Assembly (NCBI RefSeq): GCF_003860465.1
Contig: NZ_CP034183.1
Location: forward strand, 310,001-374,000
Length of the DNA: 64,000 bases
Source of the DNA: Deinococcus psychrotolerans
Lineage (GTDB): Bacteria; Deinococcota; Deinococci; Deinococcales; Deinococcaceae
Direction of reading: 5' to 3'
How positions within the stretch are numbered: the first letter of the stretch is position 1; each line of letters begins with the position of its first letter. Positions 33,866-43,238 of the stretch are shown here, piece by piece. The notes under the pieces were generated by a model. The model saw only the letters and a program-made list of their open reading frames with translations, ran no database searches and had not been told where the DNA came from. A program made the translations under genes and the position numbers.

Positions 33866-34569
33866 ATTGAGAGTTTAGCGTTTGGCGAAGCGGCAGCGTA
33901 GTCACGGATAAATTGGTGAAAGCCTGCTTCGCTCAGAGGTTGCGGCAAACTTGCTGGAAAATCAGCCCATTTGGTCGCGCCACTTGCTGCGTTGACCCTG
34001 TACCATTTCTGAATAGTGGTGCCGGTTCGGATGGCCGCCGAGGAACTGTTCTCGCTGTTGCTGCGATTTTTGATTTGCAGAGCGGTAGATAGATCGCTCC
34101 GAATAAAATCCACGGCCCGTAGACTATTGCCCGCGCACCAAATCCAGTCGTGGGCTTCGAGTTCCTGTGCCAAGTACCGCTCTAGCAGTGCGCCAAGCAG
34201 GTTTTCAGCCGCCATCGATTGACGGTGAAATCTGCTCGCCAGCTTCAAACGGTTTTGATCGGTGAAGCCGGCAGCAAAAGCACTCAGAATGATGTCTACG
34301 GCAGGGTCGGCGGTGGTGGCACTTTCACGCAAGATCAGTTTCTTCTGACGTTCAGCAGCGTAACTGCCGATCAAGGTGCGAAAAAATGCGGCTGCCTCCT
34401 CATCGGTGCTGCTGAACGTGAGTTCTTTCTTGCCAAACCTGGGAAAAGCACTCAAGGCTGTGCTCTGAAGGCCGTAGGAGATCAATGCTTGGAGCTGCGG
34501 CGTCCAAGCCAACGCGGCGTCATGTGCGGCAGCCTGAGCCACCTTGAGGAGATGTTGTTGTGGAAGCAC
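33862..34569 (-). CDS. Type II restriction endonuclease, SinI family (probable GGWCC)
   Basis: The 235-residue protein matches my memory of the SinI restriction family: MAAENLLGALLERYLA, then WIWCAGNSLRAVDFI, then the hallmark ALQIKNRSNSENSSSAAIR and TTIQKWYRV. The VDF aspartate and QIK lysine fit a PD-(D/E)xK metal site. SinI and isoschizomers cut GGWCC. The gene lies upstream of and overlaps its methyltransferase by 4 bp, so start-up order must rely on slower nuclease accumulation or another control. No controller (C) protein is visible. It is flanked by gyrA and the sigma-factor operon. Confidence 0.85.
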   Translation of the reverse strand: MLPQQHLLKVAQAAAHDAALAWTPQLQALISYGLQSTALSAFPRFGKKELTFSSTDEEAAAFFRTLIGSYAAERQKKLILRESATTADPAVDIILSAFAAGFTDQNRLKLASRFHRQSMAAENLLGALLERYLAQELEAHDWIWCAGNSLRAVDFIRSDLSTALQIKNRSNSENSSSAAIRTGTTIQKWYRVNAASGATKWADFPASLPQPLSEAGFHQFIRDYAAASPNAKLSI

Positions 34570-34862
34570 GTCAGGAGTCTAGCGCCCTCGCTGCTTACGC
34601 GATTTCTCCAGTGAAACGGACAAATTCGGGCTGGCCCGGCAGATGGAAGCGGCAACTTTGCGGTGGGCGTACGTGTACCCCCAGCTCAGCTCACGCCCCG
34701 CCACATCCAAACCCGCGTCTCCCGCTTAAAACATAATGAGCCGCTCACCCCCTTGGGCGCTCAAGCAAGGGCGGAGTCACCCCTTTTGGGGTGGCCCCCG
34801 CTCTTTCACTTTTCACTGACCTATTGGACTCCACCGGTCAACTCGTCATAAGGACAAAGCGG

Positions 34863-35063
34863 ATGCTGAAGCTTGTTATTGGAGGTGCTGCGGTGCTGGG
34901 ATTGTCGTTGATGTGGTGGCAAAAAAGCAAATCTGCTCGGCCCGTTCGGCGGGTCAGACTCCCGGAAGTGGAAGTCGTGCCGCCCGATCCGGTGGATTTT
35001 AAAGTCCCGCTCCAACAGGAGCGAGCGGCTGAGGTGCACAGAGGAAGCAAGGTGATACGCTGA
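34863..35063 (+). CDS. Small single-pass membrane protein upstream of an ECF sigma factor
   Basis: ATG 34863, after AAGGACAAAGCGG, gives 66 residues. A membrane segment (MLKLVIGGAAVLGLSLMWW) is followed by a basic patch (QKSKSARPVRRVR) and a Pro/Val-rich tail, so the tail is probably cytoplasmic. It ends 6 bp before the sigma factor start and is likely co-transcribed with it. No family is recognised. It could take part in envelope sensing with the sigma/anti-sigma pair. Confidence 0.6.
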   Translation: MLKLVIGGAAVLGLSLMWWQKSKSARPVRRVRLPEVEVVPPDPVDFKVPLQQERAAEVHRGSKVIR

Positions 35064-35069
35064 AAGTGC

Positions 35070-35669
35070 GTGGAAGACACTGACGAAGTGCTGATGAACC
35101 GAATGGCTGGCGGCGACGAAGCGGCCTTGACGGCGCTGTATGGGCGCTACGCTCCGTATCTTTACGGCCTGGGCCGCCGGATGCTGCGTCAGCAAGACGA
35201 CGTGGAAACCTGTGTACAAGACGCTTTTTTCAATGCTTGGAAGGCAGCAGGCCGCTTTGATCCCAGTCGGGCCAGCGTCAAGACGTGGCTGGTCACGATT
35301 GCCCATAACCGAATGCTTCAAGCGCTCCGAGACCGGCCCGAAACGGGTCTAGACCTCGAAGAGTGGGACGCGCCGACGGCCTCGCCAGACCGCATCGAGC
35401 AAGTCATCGCTCAGCGGGCAGTGGATATTCTCGGTGAACCGGAAAAAACGCTAGTGATTTTGGCGTTTTATCAGGGCTTTTCGCACAGCGAACTCAATGA
35501 GCGCACCGGTCTACCACTGGGCAGCATCAAAACCTACTTGCGCCGCGCCCTGGCGCAAATGCGGGTCTTTTTAGAAACGCCGGTGGCTTCACCCGCCTCC
35601 GTACCGCCCCTTTCCCCGAGCGTTCCGTCTATCAATCCGGCCAAAGGAGGTCAGCAAGATGCCGAATAA
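35070..35669 (+). CDS. ECF-type RNA polymerase sigma factor
   Basis: The 199-residue protein starts at GTG 35070. It has sigma region 2 (ALTALYGRYAPYLYGLGRRML, then DVETCVQDAFFNAWK) and region 4 (VILAFYQGFSHSELNERTG, then SIKTYLRRALAQMR) with no region 3, as in extracytoplasmic-function sigma factors of the SigK type. The partner anti-sigma gene overlaps its 3' end by 11 bp. It should be held inactive at the membrane until an envelope signal releases it. The regulon was not identified. Confidence 0.93.
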   Translation: MEDTDEVLMNRMAGGDEAALTALYGRYAPYLYGLGRRMLRQQDDVETCVQDAFFNAWKAAGRFDPSRASVKTWLVTIAHNRMLQALRDRPETGLDLEEWDAPTASPDRIEQVIAQRAVDILGEPEKTLVILAFYQGFSHSELNERTGLPLGSIKTYLRRALAQMRVFLETPVASPASVPPLSPSVPSINPAKGGQQDAE

Positions 35670-36432
35670 CGTACAGTCAGAACCATCAGAGTCGGAGAGC
35701 GAATTTGAAGAGATGCTCAGCTTGTATGCCTTCGGCTTGCTTGACGCAGGCGACGCCGCCCAAGTCGAGCGTCGACTGACCTCTGAACCACGCTGGCAAA
35801 GCGAGTTGCGGGCCTTTCAAGATACGCTTTCAGCGCTGGCTGACCCGGCTCCTGTGCCTGCGGGCAGCGCTGAGCGGCTGCTCAAGCGGGTGCAGGCTGA
35901 GGCCCAGCAACATGCACCGCAGCAGCAACACCCGCAGCCCGCCAGTATCTCTGCCAACCTGCCGATGCCCCAGCCGCCGCTCTCTGAGCCGTCTGACACC
36001 GAACTGCTTGTCACCAGACCGCGCCCCGCTTACCTCGGCCCGCTGCTCGCTTTGGGGCTGGCCGCCGCTGTGGCCGCCGTGCTGCTGCTGCCGCGCCTCA
36101 GCTCCTCACCCGAACAGCAACTCGCCAATTACCAAACCCAAGCTGGGGCCGTGACCACCCAACTGAACACTAAAGACGGGCAGAAGCTGGGTACAGCCGT
36201 CAGGCTCCAAGATGGCCGCGCCTTTGTGCTGCTGGCCAAGGGCGCTCCGGAGGGCAAGGCTTACCAAGCGTGGCAAGTTTTGGGCGCGGCCCCCGAGTCG
36301 CTGGGTGTCTTCAATGGCCGCAGCTTCCTGACCGCGCCGCTGAGTGGCAAAGTGACATTTGCAGTCAGCGTGGAGCCGCCTTCTGGCAGCGCTCAGCCGA
36401 CAACCACGCCCATTTTGGCGCAGGTGCTTTGA
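35659..36432 (+). CDS. RskA-type membrane anti-sigma factor
   Basis: ATG 35659, behind AAAGGAGG, gives 257 residues. The N-terminal anti-sigma domain (EFEEMLSLYAFGLLDAGDAAQVERRL) would clamp the sigma factor. A Gln/Pro linker leads to one membrane helix (LGPLLALGLAAAVAAVLLL, about residues 120-140), and the outer part matches an RskA C-terminal domain (GKAYQAWQVLGAAPESLGVFNGRSF). It overlaps the sigma gene by 11 bp, the usual arrangement for these pairs. Release probably involves regulated proteolysis; no protease gene is nearby. Confidence 0.9.
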   Translation: MPNNVQSEPSESESEFEEMLSLYAFGLLDAGDAAQVERRLTSEPRWQSELRAFQDTLSALADPAPVPAGSAERLLKRVQAEAQQHAPQQQHPQPASISANLPMPQPPLSEPSDTELLVTRPRPAYLGPLLALGLAAAVAAVLLLPRLSSSPEQQLANYQTQAGAVTTQLNTKDGQKLGTAVRLQDGRAFVLLAKGAPEGKAYQAWQVLGAAPESLGVFNGRSFLTAPLSGKVTFAVSVEPPSGSAQPTTTPILAQVL

Positions 36433-36516
36433 GCTGAACGTTCACAGAAAAAGCGGACACTAACCCAAGGCGCAGGCAGAGAGCAGGAAGCCCGCGCTTG
36501 CGCTTTTTCCAATACT

Positions 36517-37476
36517 TTACGTTCCGCTCTCTCCCGCTTCTTCGCTCCAAGCCCGCACCACTTTCAGGTGTTGCCCGTCGCCGTCCACGACGGCCACCAG
36601 TGCGCCGCTGAGCAGCACCGTAAAGCGGCCCACCCGCGCGTCGGTGGGCCGCTTGCCTTGGCGCAGGTGCAGGGCCATCTCGGGCGTGGCTTCCAGAATC
36701 GGCAAGTCGATGGCGCTGAGATCAGGCAGCCCCGCCGCCTCACCAAGTTGCTCAAGTGGCGCGGCCTGAGACAGCTCGAACCTTCCTGCCCTAGTGCGGA
36801 TCAGGCCCGACAGGTGCGCCGGAACGCCCAGCGCCGCGCCCACATCGCGGGCCAGTGAGCGCAAATACGTGCCGCTGCCGACCCGCGCCCAGACCAGCAG
36901 CGTGGGAAAGTCGCCCAGTGGCGGCGGCAAATGAATCGTGATCCCTACCGGGCTGGCGTTCCAGCGTCCATCTGGTGCGGGGCAAAAGGTGCGTGGCGCG
37001 GCGCTGAGGCTGCCGTAAATGCCGAGCAACTTGAGTTCGTGTAGTGTCACGCTGCGGGCGGGCAACTCGATTTGCCCTCCAGCGCGGGCCACCGCATAAG
37101 CCCGCACGCCGCCGACGTGCAGAGCGCTGTACTGTGGCGGAATTTGCTGCTGCGGGCCGGTGAAGCCCTGTAAGACGGCTTCGATGGCTTGGGCGTCTAA
37201 TTCGGGCACGAAAGCCGTCTCGGTGACTGGCCCCTCGGCGTCCAGCGTCGGGGTGGCTGCGCCCAGACTGATAAAGGCCAGATAATCCTTGCTGTCGCGC
37301 TCCATGAACTGCACCAGCTTGGTGCTGCCGCCCACGCACAGCACCAGCACGCCGGTGGCCAGTGGGTCGAGTGTGCCGGTGTGCCCGACCTGCTTGGTGT
37401 TCAGGATGCGCCGCGCCCGCCCCACCACATCGTGCGAGGTCAGGCCCAGCGGTTTGTCAACGACGTAAATCGGCAT
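36517..37476 (-). CDS. truB: tRNA pseudouridine-55 synthase
   Basis: ATG 37476 (MPIYVVDKPLGLTSHDVV) gives 319 residues, and TAGCCT lies 7 nt upstream, so the message may be leaderless. TruB makes pseudouridine 55 in the T-loop of tRNAs. The catalytic aspartate is in GHTGTLDPLATGVL near residue 40. The second motif region (GTYLRSLARDVGAALG) and a C-terminal PUA-like segment are present. The protein belongs in the cytoplasm. Its neighbours are unrelated. Confidence 0.96.
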   Translation of the reverse strand: MPIYVVDKPLGLTSHDVVGRARRILNTKQVGHTGTLDPLATGVLVLCVGGSTKLVQFMERDSKDYLAFISLGAATPTLDAEGPVTETAFVPELDAQAIEAVLQGFTGPQQQIPPQYSALHVGGVRAYAVARAGGQIELPARSVTLHELKLLGIYGSLSAAPRTFCPAPDGRWNASPVGITIHLPPPLGDFPTLLVWARVGSGTYLRSLARDVGAALGVPAHLSGLIRTRAGRFELSQAAPLEQLGEAAGLPDLSAIDLPILEATPEMALHLRQGKRPTDARVGRFTVLLSGALVAVVDGDGQHLKVVRAWSEEAGESGT

Positions 37477-37605
37477 CGGCGTCAGGCTAGCACAGTGCAT
37501 GCTTCGTCTCAGCGCGGCAGCACATCTAAATGCTGAGGAGGCGCTTATGTCTTTTTACCGCAAGCCCAAACGAATTTGAACTCCTCTGCGCTCTTGGAGA
37601 GTAAC

Positions 37606-38256
37606 GTGAAACCATCTATAAAAAGCCTAGAAAAAATTGAGGGTTCGCTCCATCTCAACCTAGAATCTGTCAACACAGAAGCCGCTAACACTTCACCTGC
37701 CCCGGCAGGAAACAGCTTGACTTGGAAGATCAATGCACTGGAAGAACGCCTGATTCATTGGTGGGCGCTGCACGGCATCATGCTGCTGAGGATTTCGCTG
37801 GGATTGGTGTTTTTCTGGTTCGGCGTGCTTAAGTTCTTCCCGGGTATCAGTGTGGCGCAGAACCTTGCCACCCACACTATTTCGGTGCTGACCTTCGGCT
37901 TAATGCCGCCTGCGGTGAGTTTGCCGCTGCTTGCGACGTGGGAGTGCGCCATTGGGCTTGGTCTGCTGACCGGACGATTTTTGCGCCTCACCTTGCTGCT
38001 GCTGCTTGCGCAGATGGCCGGAACTTTTTTGCCACTGCTTTTTTTTCAGCGCGAGACGTTCAATGTCTTTCCCTTGGTGCCCACCCTCGAAGGCCAGTAC
38101 ATCATCAAAAATCTGGTGTTGGTGTCGGCCGGACTCGTCATCGGCGCGGCGTCGCGGGGCGGCCGCATCATTTATGACCCGGGGGCGCTGGCAGTGGCCG
38201 AGCGCCTCCAAAGTCTGCGCGGGCGCTACCGCCGCCGCTTTCACCGCGATCCCTAA
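37606..38256 (+). CDS. DoxX-like integral membrane protein
   Basis: I choose GTG 37606, with TTGGAGAG upstream, giving 216 residues; the reading frame extends 10 codons higher. After a hydrophilic N-terminus of about 45 residues come four membrane segments, beginning LLRISLGLVFFWFGVLKFF and including WECAIGLGLLTGRFL and LEGQYIIKNLVLVSAGLVIGA. This matches the DoxX superfamily (small quinone-linked or transport-related membrane proteins). The C-terminus is strongly basic. It stands alone between truB and the glycosyltransferase gene; its role is unknown. Confidence 0.75.
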   Translation: MKPSIKSLEKIEGSLHLNLESVNTEAANTSPAPAGNSLTWKINALEERLIHWWALHGIMLLRISLGLVFFWFGVLKFFPGISVAQNLATHTISVLTFGLMPPAVSLPLLATWECAIGLGLLTGRFLRLTLLLLLAQMAGTFLPLLFFQRETFNVFPLVPTLEGQYIIKNLVLVSAGLVIGAASRGGRIIYDPGALAVAERLQSLRGRYRRRFHRDP

Positions 38257-38383
38257 AGAAGAGGCGAAGGTGCCTGCACCCAAAGGCGGATGCCCAGGGG
38301 CTTCCCAAGCAAATTATGTGTAGAAACTGGCTTTTAGAATTCGGTGAGGCATGAAAAGATAACGCTGTGGCGCGGGTAAATTT

Positions 38384-40021
38384 TTGCATAGGATCTTGGA
38401 GTCTGGCGGCGCTGTGCCGCTGAGCCGAGCGCCACTTGCTTTTCAAACCGAGCCTGCACCGCTCCTCGGGGCGCAGCGCCGCGTCATCACCCTCTACACC
38501 GAGGAGGCCGCCGCGCTCACCGATGAAGGCGGCTGGCTCCGTCAGCTTCTGACAGGAATGCCGGAGATGCATTTTCAAGTGCGGCTGCTGGCCCGCACTG
38601 CCCCGGGCCACACGGCTGCGCCCTTGCCTGTTCTGCTCAACCAGCCGCTGCCACACGCAGCCGAAGCTCAAATCTGGTCACTTTTTGCGCCGGAACCGCA
38701 GCGCCCCACTTTTTCAGCCGCCGAAAAAAGTGAAGTCGAAGATGCCCTGGCCAGTTTGGTCACGGGCCTGTGTGTGCCGGACGCCACCGCCTTCACCGAG
38801 AGTTTGCAGGCTCTGAGCGAGCTGGCCGGTTCAGGTTCACTGACGGCCATGTTGCTGAGCGGTCAAGCGGCGCGGCAAATTTTGTGGGCCTGGCAGCAGG
38901 TGGCCCGCCCCAATTTGCGCCCGCGCTTGCCGGTGCCCAGCATCACCGACGCCTTGGCCCTCGCCGAGTGGCTCTGCGGAGCGCTGCGGCCTCTGGCGTA
39001 TTCGCCGCCCGCCGCCGAGCTGGCGCAGGCGCAGGGCAGCGGCGCGGCAGGTTTGGCGGCGCTGCACGGCCTGTGGCGGCGCGGCACGCCGTTTATCTTG
39101 CTGGAGCCGCAGGCCACTTTGCGCCAGCATTACCTCGAATTTCGCCGCCGCCGCGTGCCGCTGGGCCAAAAAATCATGCAACTGCGCTTTGAGCGCTTGC
39201 TTTCGCGGGCGGTGTACCGGCAGGCCAGCAAGGTGGTGGCCGGTTCGGCGCGGGTGAGGCGCTGGCAAGAGCATCTGGGTGCGCCTCCAGCCCGCACGCT
39301 GCTCAGGAGCGGCGGCTTGCAACTGACCCGCGCGGCTTGGGCAACCCAGCCCATCAGCCCTGAGCCGGAACAAGCGGCGGTGGTGTGGTGCGGCGAGTGG
39401 CGGCCCGAAGAGCAGCTCGAGACGCTGCTGAGGGCTTTTGATCTGGTGCGCCGTCAGCGGCTGGACGCCCGCCTGAAGTTGTTTGGTCAGCCGGTGGCGG
39501 GCTTTCCCGCTTACCGGGCCTGGGTTGGGGAGTTGATTACCAGCTTGCGCCTTGAGCGCTGCGTCACGCTGGAAGCGCTACCCACCGACCGGGCCGAGGT
39601 CTACCGCGCCGGACAACTGGTGGTGCTGACGGGCTCGGCTTATGAAGTGCCCTCAGCACTCTTGGAAGCCATGACGCTGGGCCGGGCCATCATCGCTCCG
39701 CGTGAGGAAAGCTCGGCGGAAGTGCTGGGCGAAGCGGGCGTGCTGTGCGCGGCGCAGGACTTGCTGGCGCTGTCGTCGCACATCTTGCGGCTGCTGGAAA
39801 ACCCTCCGCTGCGGCGCACGCTGGGGGAAGCGGCCCGCGCCCGCTCAGTGCTCTTTTCCTCCGACGGCTGGCTGGATTTGCAGCGGGAACTGTGCGAACA
39901 GATCTTTGGCAGCGCCGCCGAAACCGATTGGGGCCACAAGCCCTGGGCGGAGACGAAACTCGATCTCGGTTTTCCCGACGACCTTGAGCTCGGCGATTTT
40001 GACTTCGGAAGAAATTCGTGA
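38384..40021 (+). CDS. GT-B glycosyltransferase (group 1/GT4), possibly PelF-like
   Basis: The frame runs 545 residues from TTG 38384; GTG 38414 is another possible start, and neither has a convincing ribosome-binding site. The C-terminal Rossmann half is typical of GT4 enzymes (VVWCGEWRPEEQLETLLRAF, then LKLFGQ, then LTGSAYEVPSALLEAMTLGRAIIAPRE). That last block contains the nucleotide-sugar-binding glutamates. The N-terminal half (VITLYTEEAAALTDEGGWLRQLL) faintly recalls the DUF3492 segment of PelF. It would transfer a sugar to a polysaccharide or lipid at the cytoplasmic membrane. The next gene, a polytopic membrane protein, overlaps by 4 bp and is a likely partner. Acceptor unknown. Confidence 0.82.
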   Translation: MHRILESGGAVPLSRAPLAFQTEPAPLLGAQRRVITLYTEEAAALTDEGGWLRQLLTGMPEMHFQVRLLARTAPGHTAAPLPVLLNQPLPHAAEAQIWSLFAPEPQRPTFSAAEKSEVEDALASLVTGLCVPDATAFTESLQALSELAGSGSLTAMLLSGQAARQILWAWQQVARPNLRPRLPVPSITDALALAEWLCGALRPLAYSPPAAELAQAQGSGAAGLAALHGLWRRGTPFILLEPQATLRQHYLEFRRRRVPLGQKIMQLRFERLLSRAVYRQASKVVAGSARVRRWQEHLGAPPARTLLRSGGLQLTRAAWATQPISPEPEQAAVVWCGEWRPEEQLETLLRAFDLVRRQRLDARLKLFGQPVAGFPAYRAWVGELITSLRLERCVTLEALPTDRAEVYRAGQLVVLTGSAYEVPSALLEAMTLGRAIIAPREESSAEVLGEAGVLCAAQDLLALSSHILRLLENPPLRRTLGEAARARSVLFSSDGWLDLQRELCEQIFGSAAETDWGHKPWAETKLDLGFPDDLELGDFDFGRNS

Positions 40022-41559
40022 GTTTGTTTAGCCGGCGCGGGCCCGATACCCTGGAAACCTCGCCGCTGCCCGAATCACCTCAGGAAGCTGAGCCGCTGCA
40101 TCTTGACCAGCCGCCGCCCAACGACTTGCTGCGGGCGCTGGCAAAGCAGCTTCGCCTTGAGCGCCGCCAAGCCGCCGACCCCGAGGAATTGGCGGCCGTT
40201 TTGGAAGAAGAAGGCTACAGCGACGAAATTTTGCGCGGACGCTACAACCTCGGCGGACTGTTCGACACCGCCGAGCAGTTGTACGCCCTCAAAATCGGCC
40301 CGCGCCGGGCGGCGAGTTTAATCGCTCTTTCGCTGCCGTCTCGTCGCTGGCTGTGGCGCGGGCCGCTGCTGCTGCTGATCGGCGGCGCGGCGCTGGGCAG
40401 CGCTCACCTTTTGGGTCTGCGGGAAGCGCTGAGCGCTTTGGCCGCTGCAGGGGTGGCGGCTTGGGGCACCGGCCTGCGGCTCTCGTGGCTGCGGCAAGTC
40501 TCGCAGCTCGCTCCCCAGCGGCTACGCCCCCGCTTACTGTGGGGAACGCTGGCGGGCGGCGCTTTGGGGGCGCTGGCGACGCTGCTGTTGGGCCGAGCCT
40601 CGCCGGAGACGCCCGCGCTGCCCAGTGCCGTGTTGGGAGCGCTGCTGGGCGGCGGCTACAGCGCCGCTCTCATTTCGGCGGGCGTACTACTGGCGCTGGC
40701 GCGTTGGCCGTTGGTGGTCGTGGTGTTCGGCGCAGCTTGGGTGCTGGCCTCGGTGCTGTCTTCGCCCGCTCTCGGCGGCAGCGGTTGGGGGAGTATGGAC
40801 TGGGGGGTCGTCCTCCTGCTGGCCCTGGTGGGCGCGGCAGTGGGAGCGGCGTTGTGGGCCACTCAACCGAGTTCGGCACAGCAGGGTTCGGCACAGGGAG
40901 GTTCAGTACAGTGGAATCCGGCGCAGTGGGGCGGCCGGCCAGCCGACCAAGCAGGCGGCGCTCCGGTGCAGGCCGCCGCGCTCCCCTTGCCGCTGGGTGC
41001 CCGCTGGGCCGAGTTGCAAAATCAGTTCTCTGGCCTCAGCGCTTGGCCGCTGATCAGCTACGGCTGGGCCTGTGCGCTGGCTTTCGTGGCGCTGGCGTGG
41101 CGGGTGGGGAGCGGCGTGCTGGTGCTGCCGCTGCTCTTGTTCGGCGCTTTGGAATGGCTCTCGGCGCTGATGCAGGCCCGTCTGCGCCAACTGGCTCAGC
41201 GTCACCAAGATCCGTCCAAGCTCCGGCGCGGCGCACTTTGGCCCGCGTTCGGTGCGCCGCTGCTGCTGCTGCTGCTCAGCGGCCTCCTCGGCACGGCCCT
41301 GCGCTGGCTGGGCTTGATCAGCGCTGAGACGCAGCCAGTACACCTCTGGGGTGCGGCGGTGCTGAGCGCGGCCCTGCTGCAAAGTACTTGGCTGGCCCGG
41401 CAGCCGCATCAGTGGCCCCGCTTGGCGGCGATGTGGCTGACCGGCGCGGGCCTGCTGGCCACCTCGTCGGTCAATTGGTGGGTGCCTCTTTTGCTGCTCA
41501 CGCTGACGCTCACGCTGCTGTGCGACGACGCTTTAAGTGACTTGAGCACCTACCGCTGA
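40018..41559 (+). CDS. Polytopic membrane protein coupled to the glycosyltransferase
   Basis: GTG 40018 overlaps the upstream stop (GTGA), giving 513 residues. A soluble N-terminal region (residues 1-105) with acidic and charged helices precedes about eleven hydrophobic segments from about residue 115 onward. A Gln/Ser/Gly-rich loop near residue 290-310 has short [12 protein letters not shown] repeats. I do not recognise the family. Coupling to a GT4 enzyme suggests polysaccharide export or assembly, as in PelF/PelG pairs, but no similarity to PelG is evident by eye. Confidence 0.75.
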   Translation: MSLFSRRGPDTLETSPLPESPQEAEPLHLDQPPPNDLLRALAKQLRLERRQAADPEELAAVLEEEGYSDEILRGRYNLGGLFDTAEQLYALKIGPRRAASLIALSLPSRRWLWRGPLLLLIGGAALGSAHLLGLREALSALAAAGVAAWGTGLRLSWLRQVSQLAPQRLRPRLLWGTLAGGALGALATLLLGRASPETPALPSAVLGALLGGGYSAALISAGVLLALARWPLVVVVFGAAWVLASVLSSPALGGSGWGSMDWGVVLLLALVGAAVGAALWATQPSSAQQGSAQGGSVQWNPAQWGGRPADQAGGAPVQAAALPLPLGARWAELQNQFSGLSAWPLISYGWACALAFVALAWRVGSGVLVLPLLLFGALEWLSALMQARLRQLAQRHQDPSKLRRGALWPAFGAPLLLLLLSGLLGTALRWLGLISAETQPVHLWGAAVLSAALLQSTWLARQPHQWPRLAAMWLTGAGLLATSSVNWWVPLLLLTLTLTLLCDDALSDLSTYR

Positions 41560-41581
41560 GCTTGGCCGCTACACTCAAGGG

Positions 41582-42184
41582 ATGTCCCCTTCCCCTCGGC
41601 GCATCGGTTTGACTGGCTCTATTGGCGCGGGCAAAAGTACCCTGGCCCGCTTGCTGCGTCAGCGCGGCTTTACGGTACTGGACGCCGACGAGCAGGCCCG
41701 CTTGGTGACCCGTGAGCCGGAGACCCTCCGCGAAATTGAAGCCGCGTTTGCGGGCGTGGTGGTGGACGCAGAACTTGACCGCCCCGCCCTCTCGGCCCGG
41801 GTGTTCGGCCATCCTGAAGAACTTGCCAAGCTCAACGCCATCGTTCATCCCCGTGTCAGGGCAAGAATGGCCGCGCTGGAACAAGCCGCCGCCGCAGCAG
41901 GCGCAGGCACCATCTTTCAAGACGTGCCGCTGCTGTTCGAGGGCGGCAGCCAGCACCTGTTTGACGTGGTGCTGCTGGTCGACGCGCCGCTTGAAGTTCG
42001 CCTAGAGCGTGTGCTGGCCCGAGACAACCTCAGCCGCGAGGCGGCCCTGGCCCGAGACGCGGCCCAAATGCCCGCCGCGCAAAAGCGTGAGCTGGCCGAC
42101 GCGGTGCTCGACAACGGGGGAGACGAGGCCGCTCTCGCCGCGCAACTGGACGAAGTGCTGGCGCGGCTGGCGTTGAGGCCGTGA
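41582..42184 (+). CDS. coaE: Dephospho-CoA kinase
   Basis: This 200-residue enzyme does the last step of coenzyme A synthesis, phosphorylating the 3' hydroxyl of dephospho-CoA. The P-loop [12 protein letters not shown] lies near residue 10; [16 protein letters not shown] and [19 protein letters not shown] complete the family pattern. TACACT (41570-41575) lies 6 nt before the ATG, a leaderless start. The gene overlaps nothing and faces the convergent LysR gene. Confidence 0.96.
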   Translation: MSPSPRRIGLTGSIGAGKSTLARLLRQRGFTVLDADEQARLVTREPETLREIEAAFAGVVVDAELDRPALSARVFGHPEELAKLNAIVHPRVRARMAALEQAAAAAGAGTIFQDVPLLFEGGSQHLFDVVLLVDAPLEVRLERVLARDNLSREAALARDAAQMPAAQKRELADAVLDNGGDEAALAAQLDEVLARLALRP

Positions 42185-42200
42185 GCGGTTAGAACCTTGA

Positions 42201-43124
42201 TTACACCGCCGGATAAAGCTGACCGGCAGGCACATTAAACGTGCGCTCAGCTGTTTCGCCTGCCACCTTCACCAGTGCTTGCAGCAGCGGCAAGCTGGCC
42301 CGCGTGGCCAATACCGATAACCCCAGGGAGCGTTCAAGTGGCGCGGGTAAAGCCAGCACCTGAATGCCGGGCAACAGCGGCTGGGCAGTCAGCACCGACA
42401 TGATGCTGACGCCCAGCCCGTGCTGTACCATCCCCAACACCACGCTGTCTTCATCGATGTGCTGCACTGCCGATGGGCTGACGCTCTGCGCCTGCAAATA
42501 CTGAAAGACTTTGACAGCACACGAATCGTGCTCAGATGGGAGCAGAAGCGGCGTATGCCTTAGCTCGGCAAACTGAAAGGGGTGAGGGCCGCGTTGTTTG
42601 GAAGTCAGCAGCACATATGGATCGCTGAGCAGCGGCCAGCTCAGCAGCGGGCCCGAGAGCGGCAGCGAGGTCAGCACGGCGTCGGCTTGGCCACGTTGCA
42701 AAAGTTGCTGGGCGTGCGAATCGCTGGAAACGGCCAGCACAGTGACGTTGACCGCTGGGTAAAGCTGTTTGAGGCGGGCCAGTATGGCGGGCAAAACGTA
42801 GGTGCCGATGCTGCGAAAGGTCGCCAGTTTTAACTCCCCGCTCAGCTTATTGCCGTGTTCACCGCCCTGCAAGGCTTTTTCCAAATCGTCGGCGGCTTGC
42901 ACGCTTCTCAGGGCGTGTTCAAAGAATTTTTCTCCAGCCTCGCTCAGCAAAGTGCCGTGTGGTCCGCGCTTAAACAAGGTTTTGCCCAGTGCTTTTTCAA
43001 GCGAGCGCACCGCTTCGCTGAGGCTGCTTTGCGACATGCCCAGTTCGGCAGCAGCGCTGGAAAAGCTGCCCTGCTCGGCAACACTCAAAAAGACCCGCAG
43101 TTGTGAGAGGGAAGGACCGGCCAT
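42201..43124 (-). CDS. LysR-family transcriptional regulator
   Basis: The 307-residue protein has an N-terminal winged helix (LSQLRVFLSVAEQGSFSSAAAELGMSQSSLSEAVRSLEKALG) and a periplasmic-binding-like effector domain (residues 90-300). LysR proteins usually act on a divergent neighbour. Here the divergent stretch holds only the short broken frame at 43239. TAAACT on the minus strand lies 6 nt before the ATG, suggesting a leaderless message. Effector unknown. Confidence 0.93.
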   Translation of the reverse strand: MAGPSLSQLRVFLSVAEQGSFSSAAAELGMSQSSLSEAVRSLEKALGKTLFKRGPHGTLLSEAGEKFFEHALRSVQAADDLEKALQGGEHGNKLSGELKLATFRSIGTYVLPAILARLKQLYPAVNVTVLAVSSDSHAQQLLQRGQADAVLTSLPLSGPLLSWPLLSDPYVLLTSKQRGPHPFQFAELRHTPLLLPSEHDSCAVKVFQYLQAQSVSPSAVQHIDEDSVVLGMVQHGLGVSIMSVLTAQPLLPGIQVLALPAPLERSLGLSVLATRASLPLLQALVKVAGETAERTFNVPAGQLYPAV

Positions 43125-43238
43125 AGCAGCAGTTTAGGGGGTGCGCCGCTGGCCCTATCGGAAATGCCGAAGGCCACCTCATTGCGCCGCCTTGTTTGCC
43201 GATGGCCTCCCACGGCGGCTGGGCGCAGACTTTGGGCA

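Noticed and set aside
34625..34700. Possible tRNA or SRP RNA, prompted by a GVRVPP-type translation and a GGAAGCGGC stretch
   Set aside because: No acceptor stem, T-loop or SRP core could be built; only short hairpins form. The 34570-34862 gap otherwise shows no gene.
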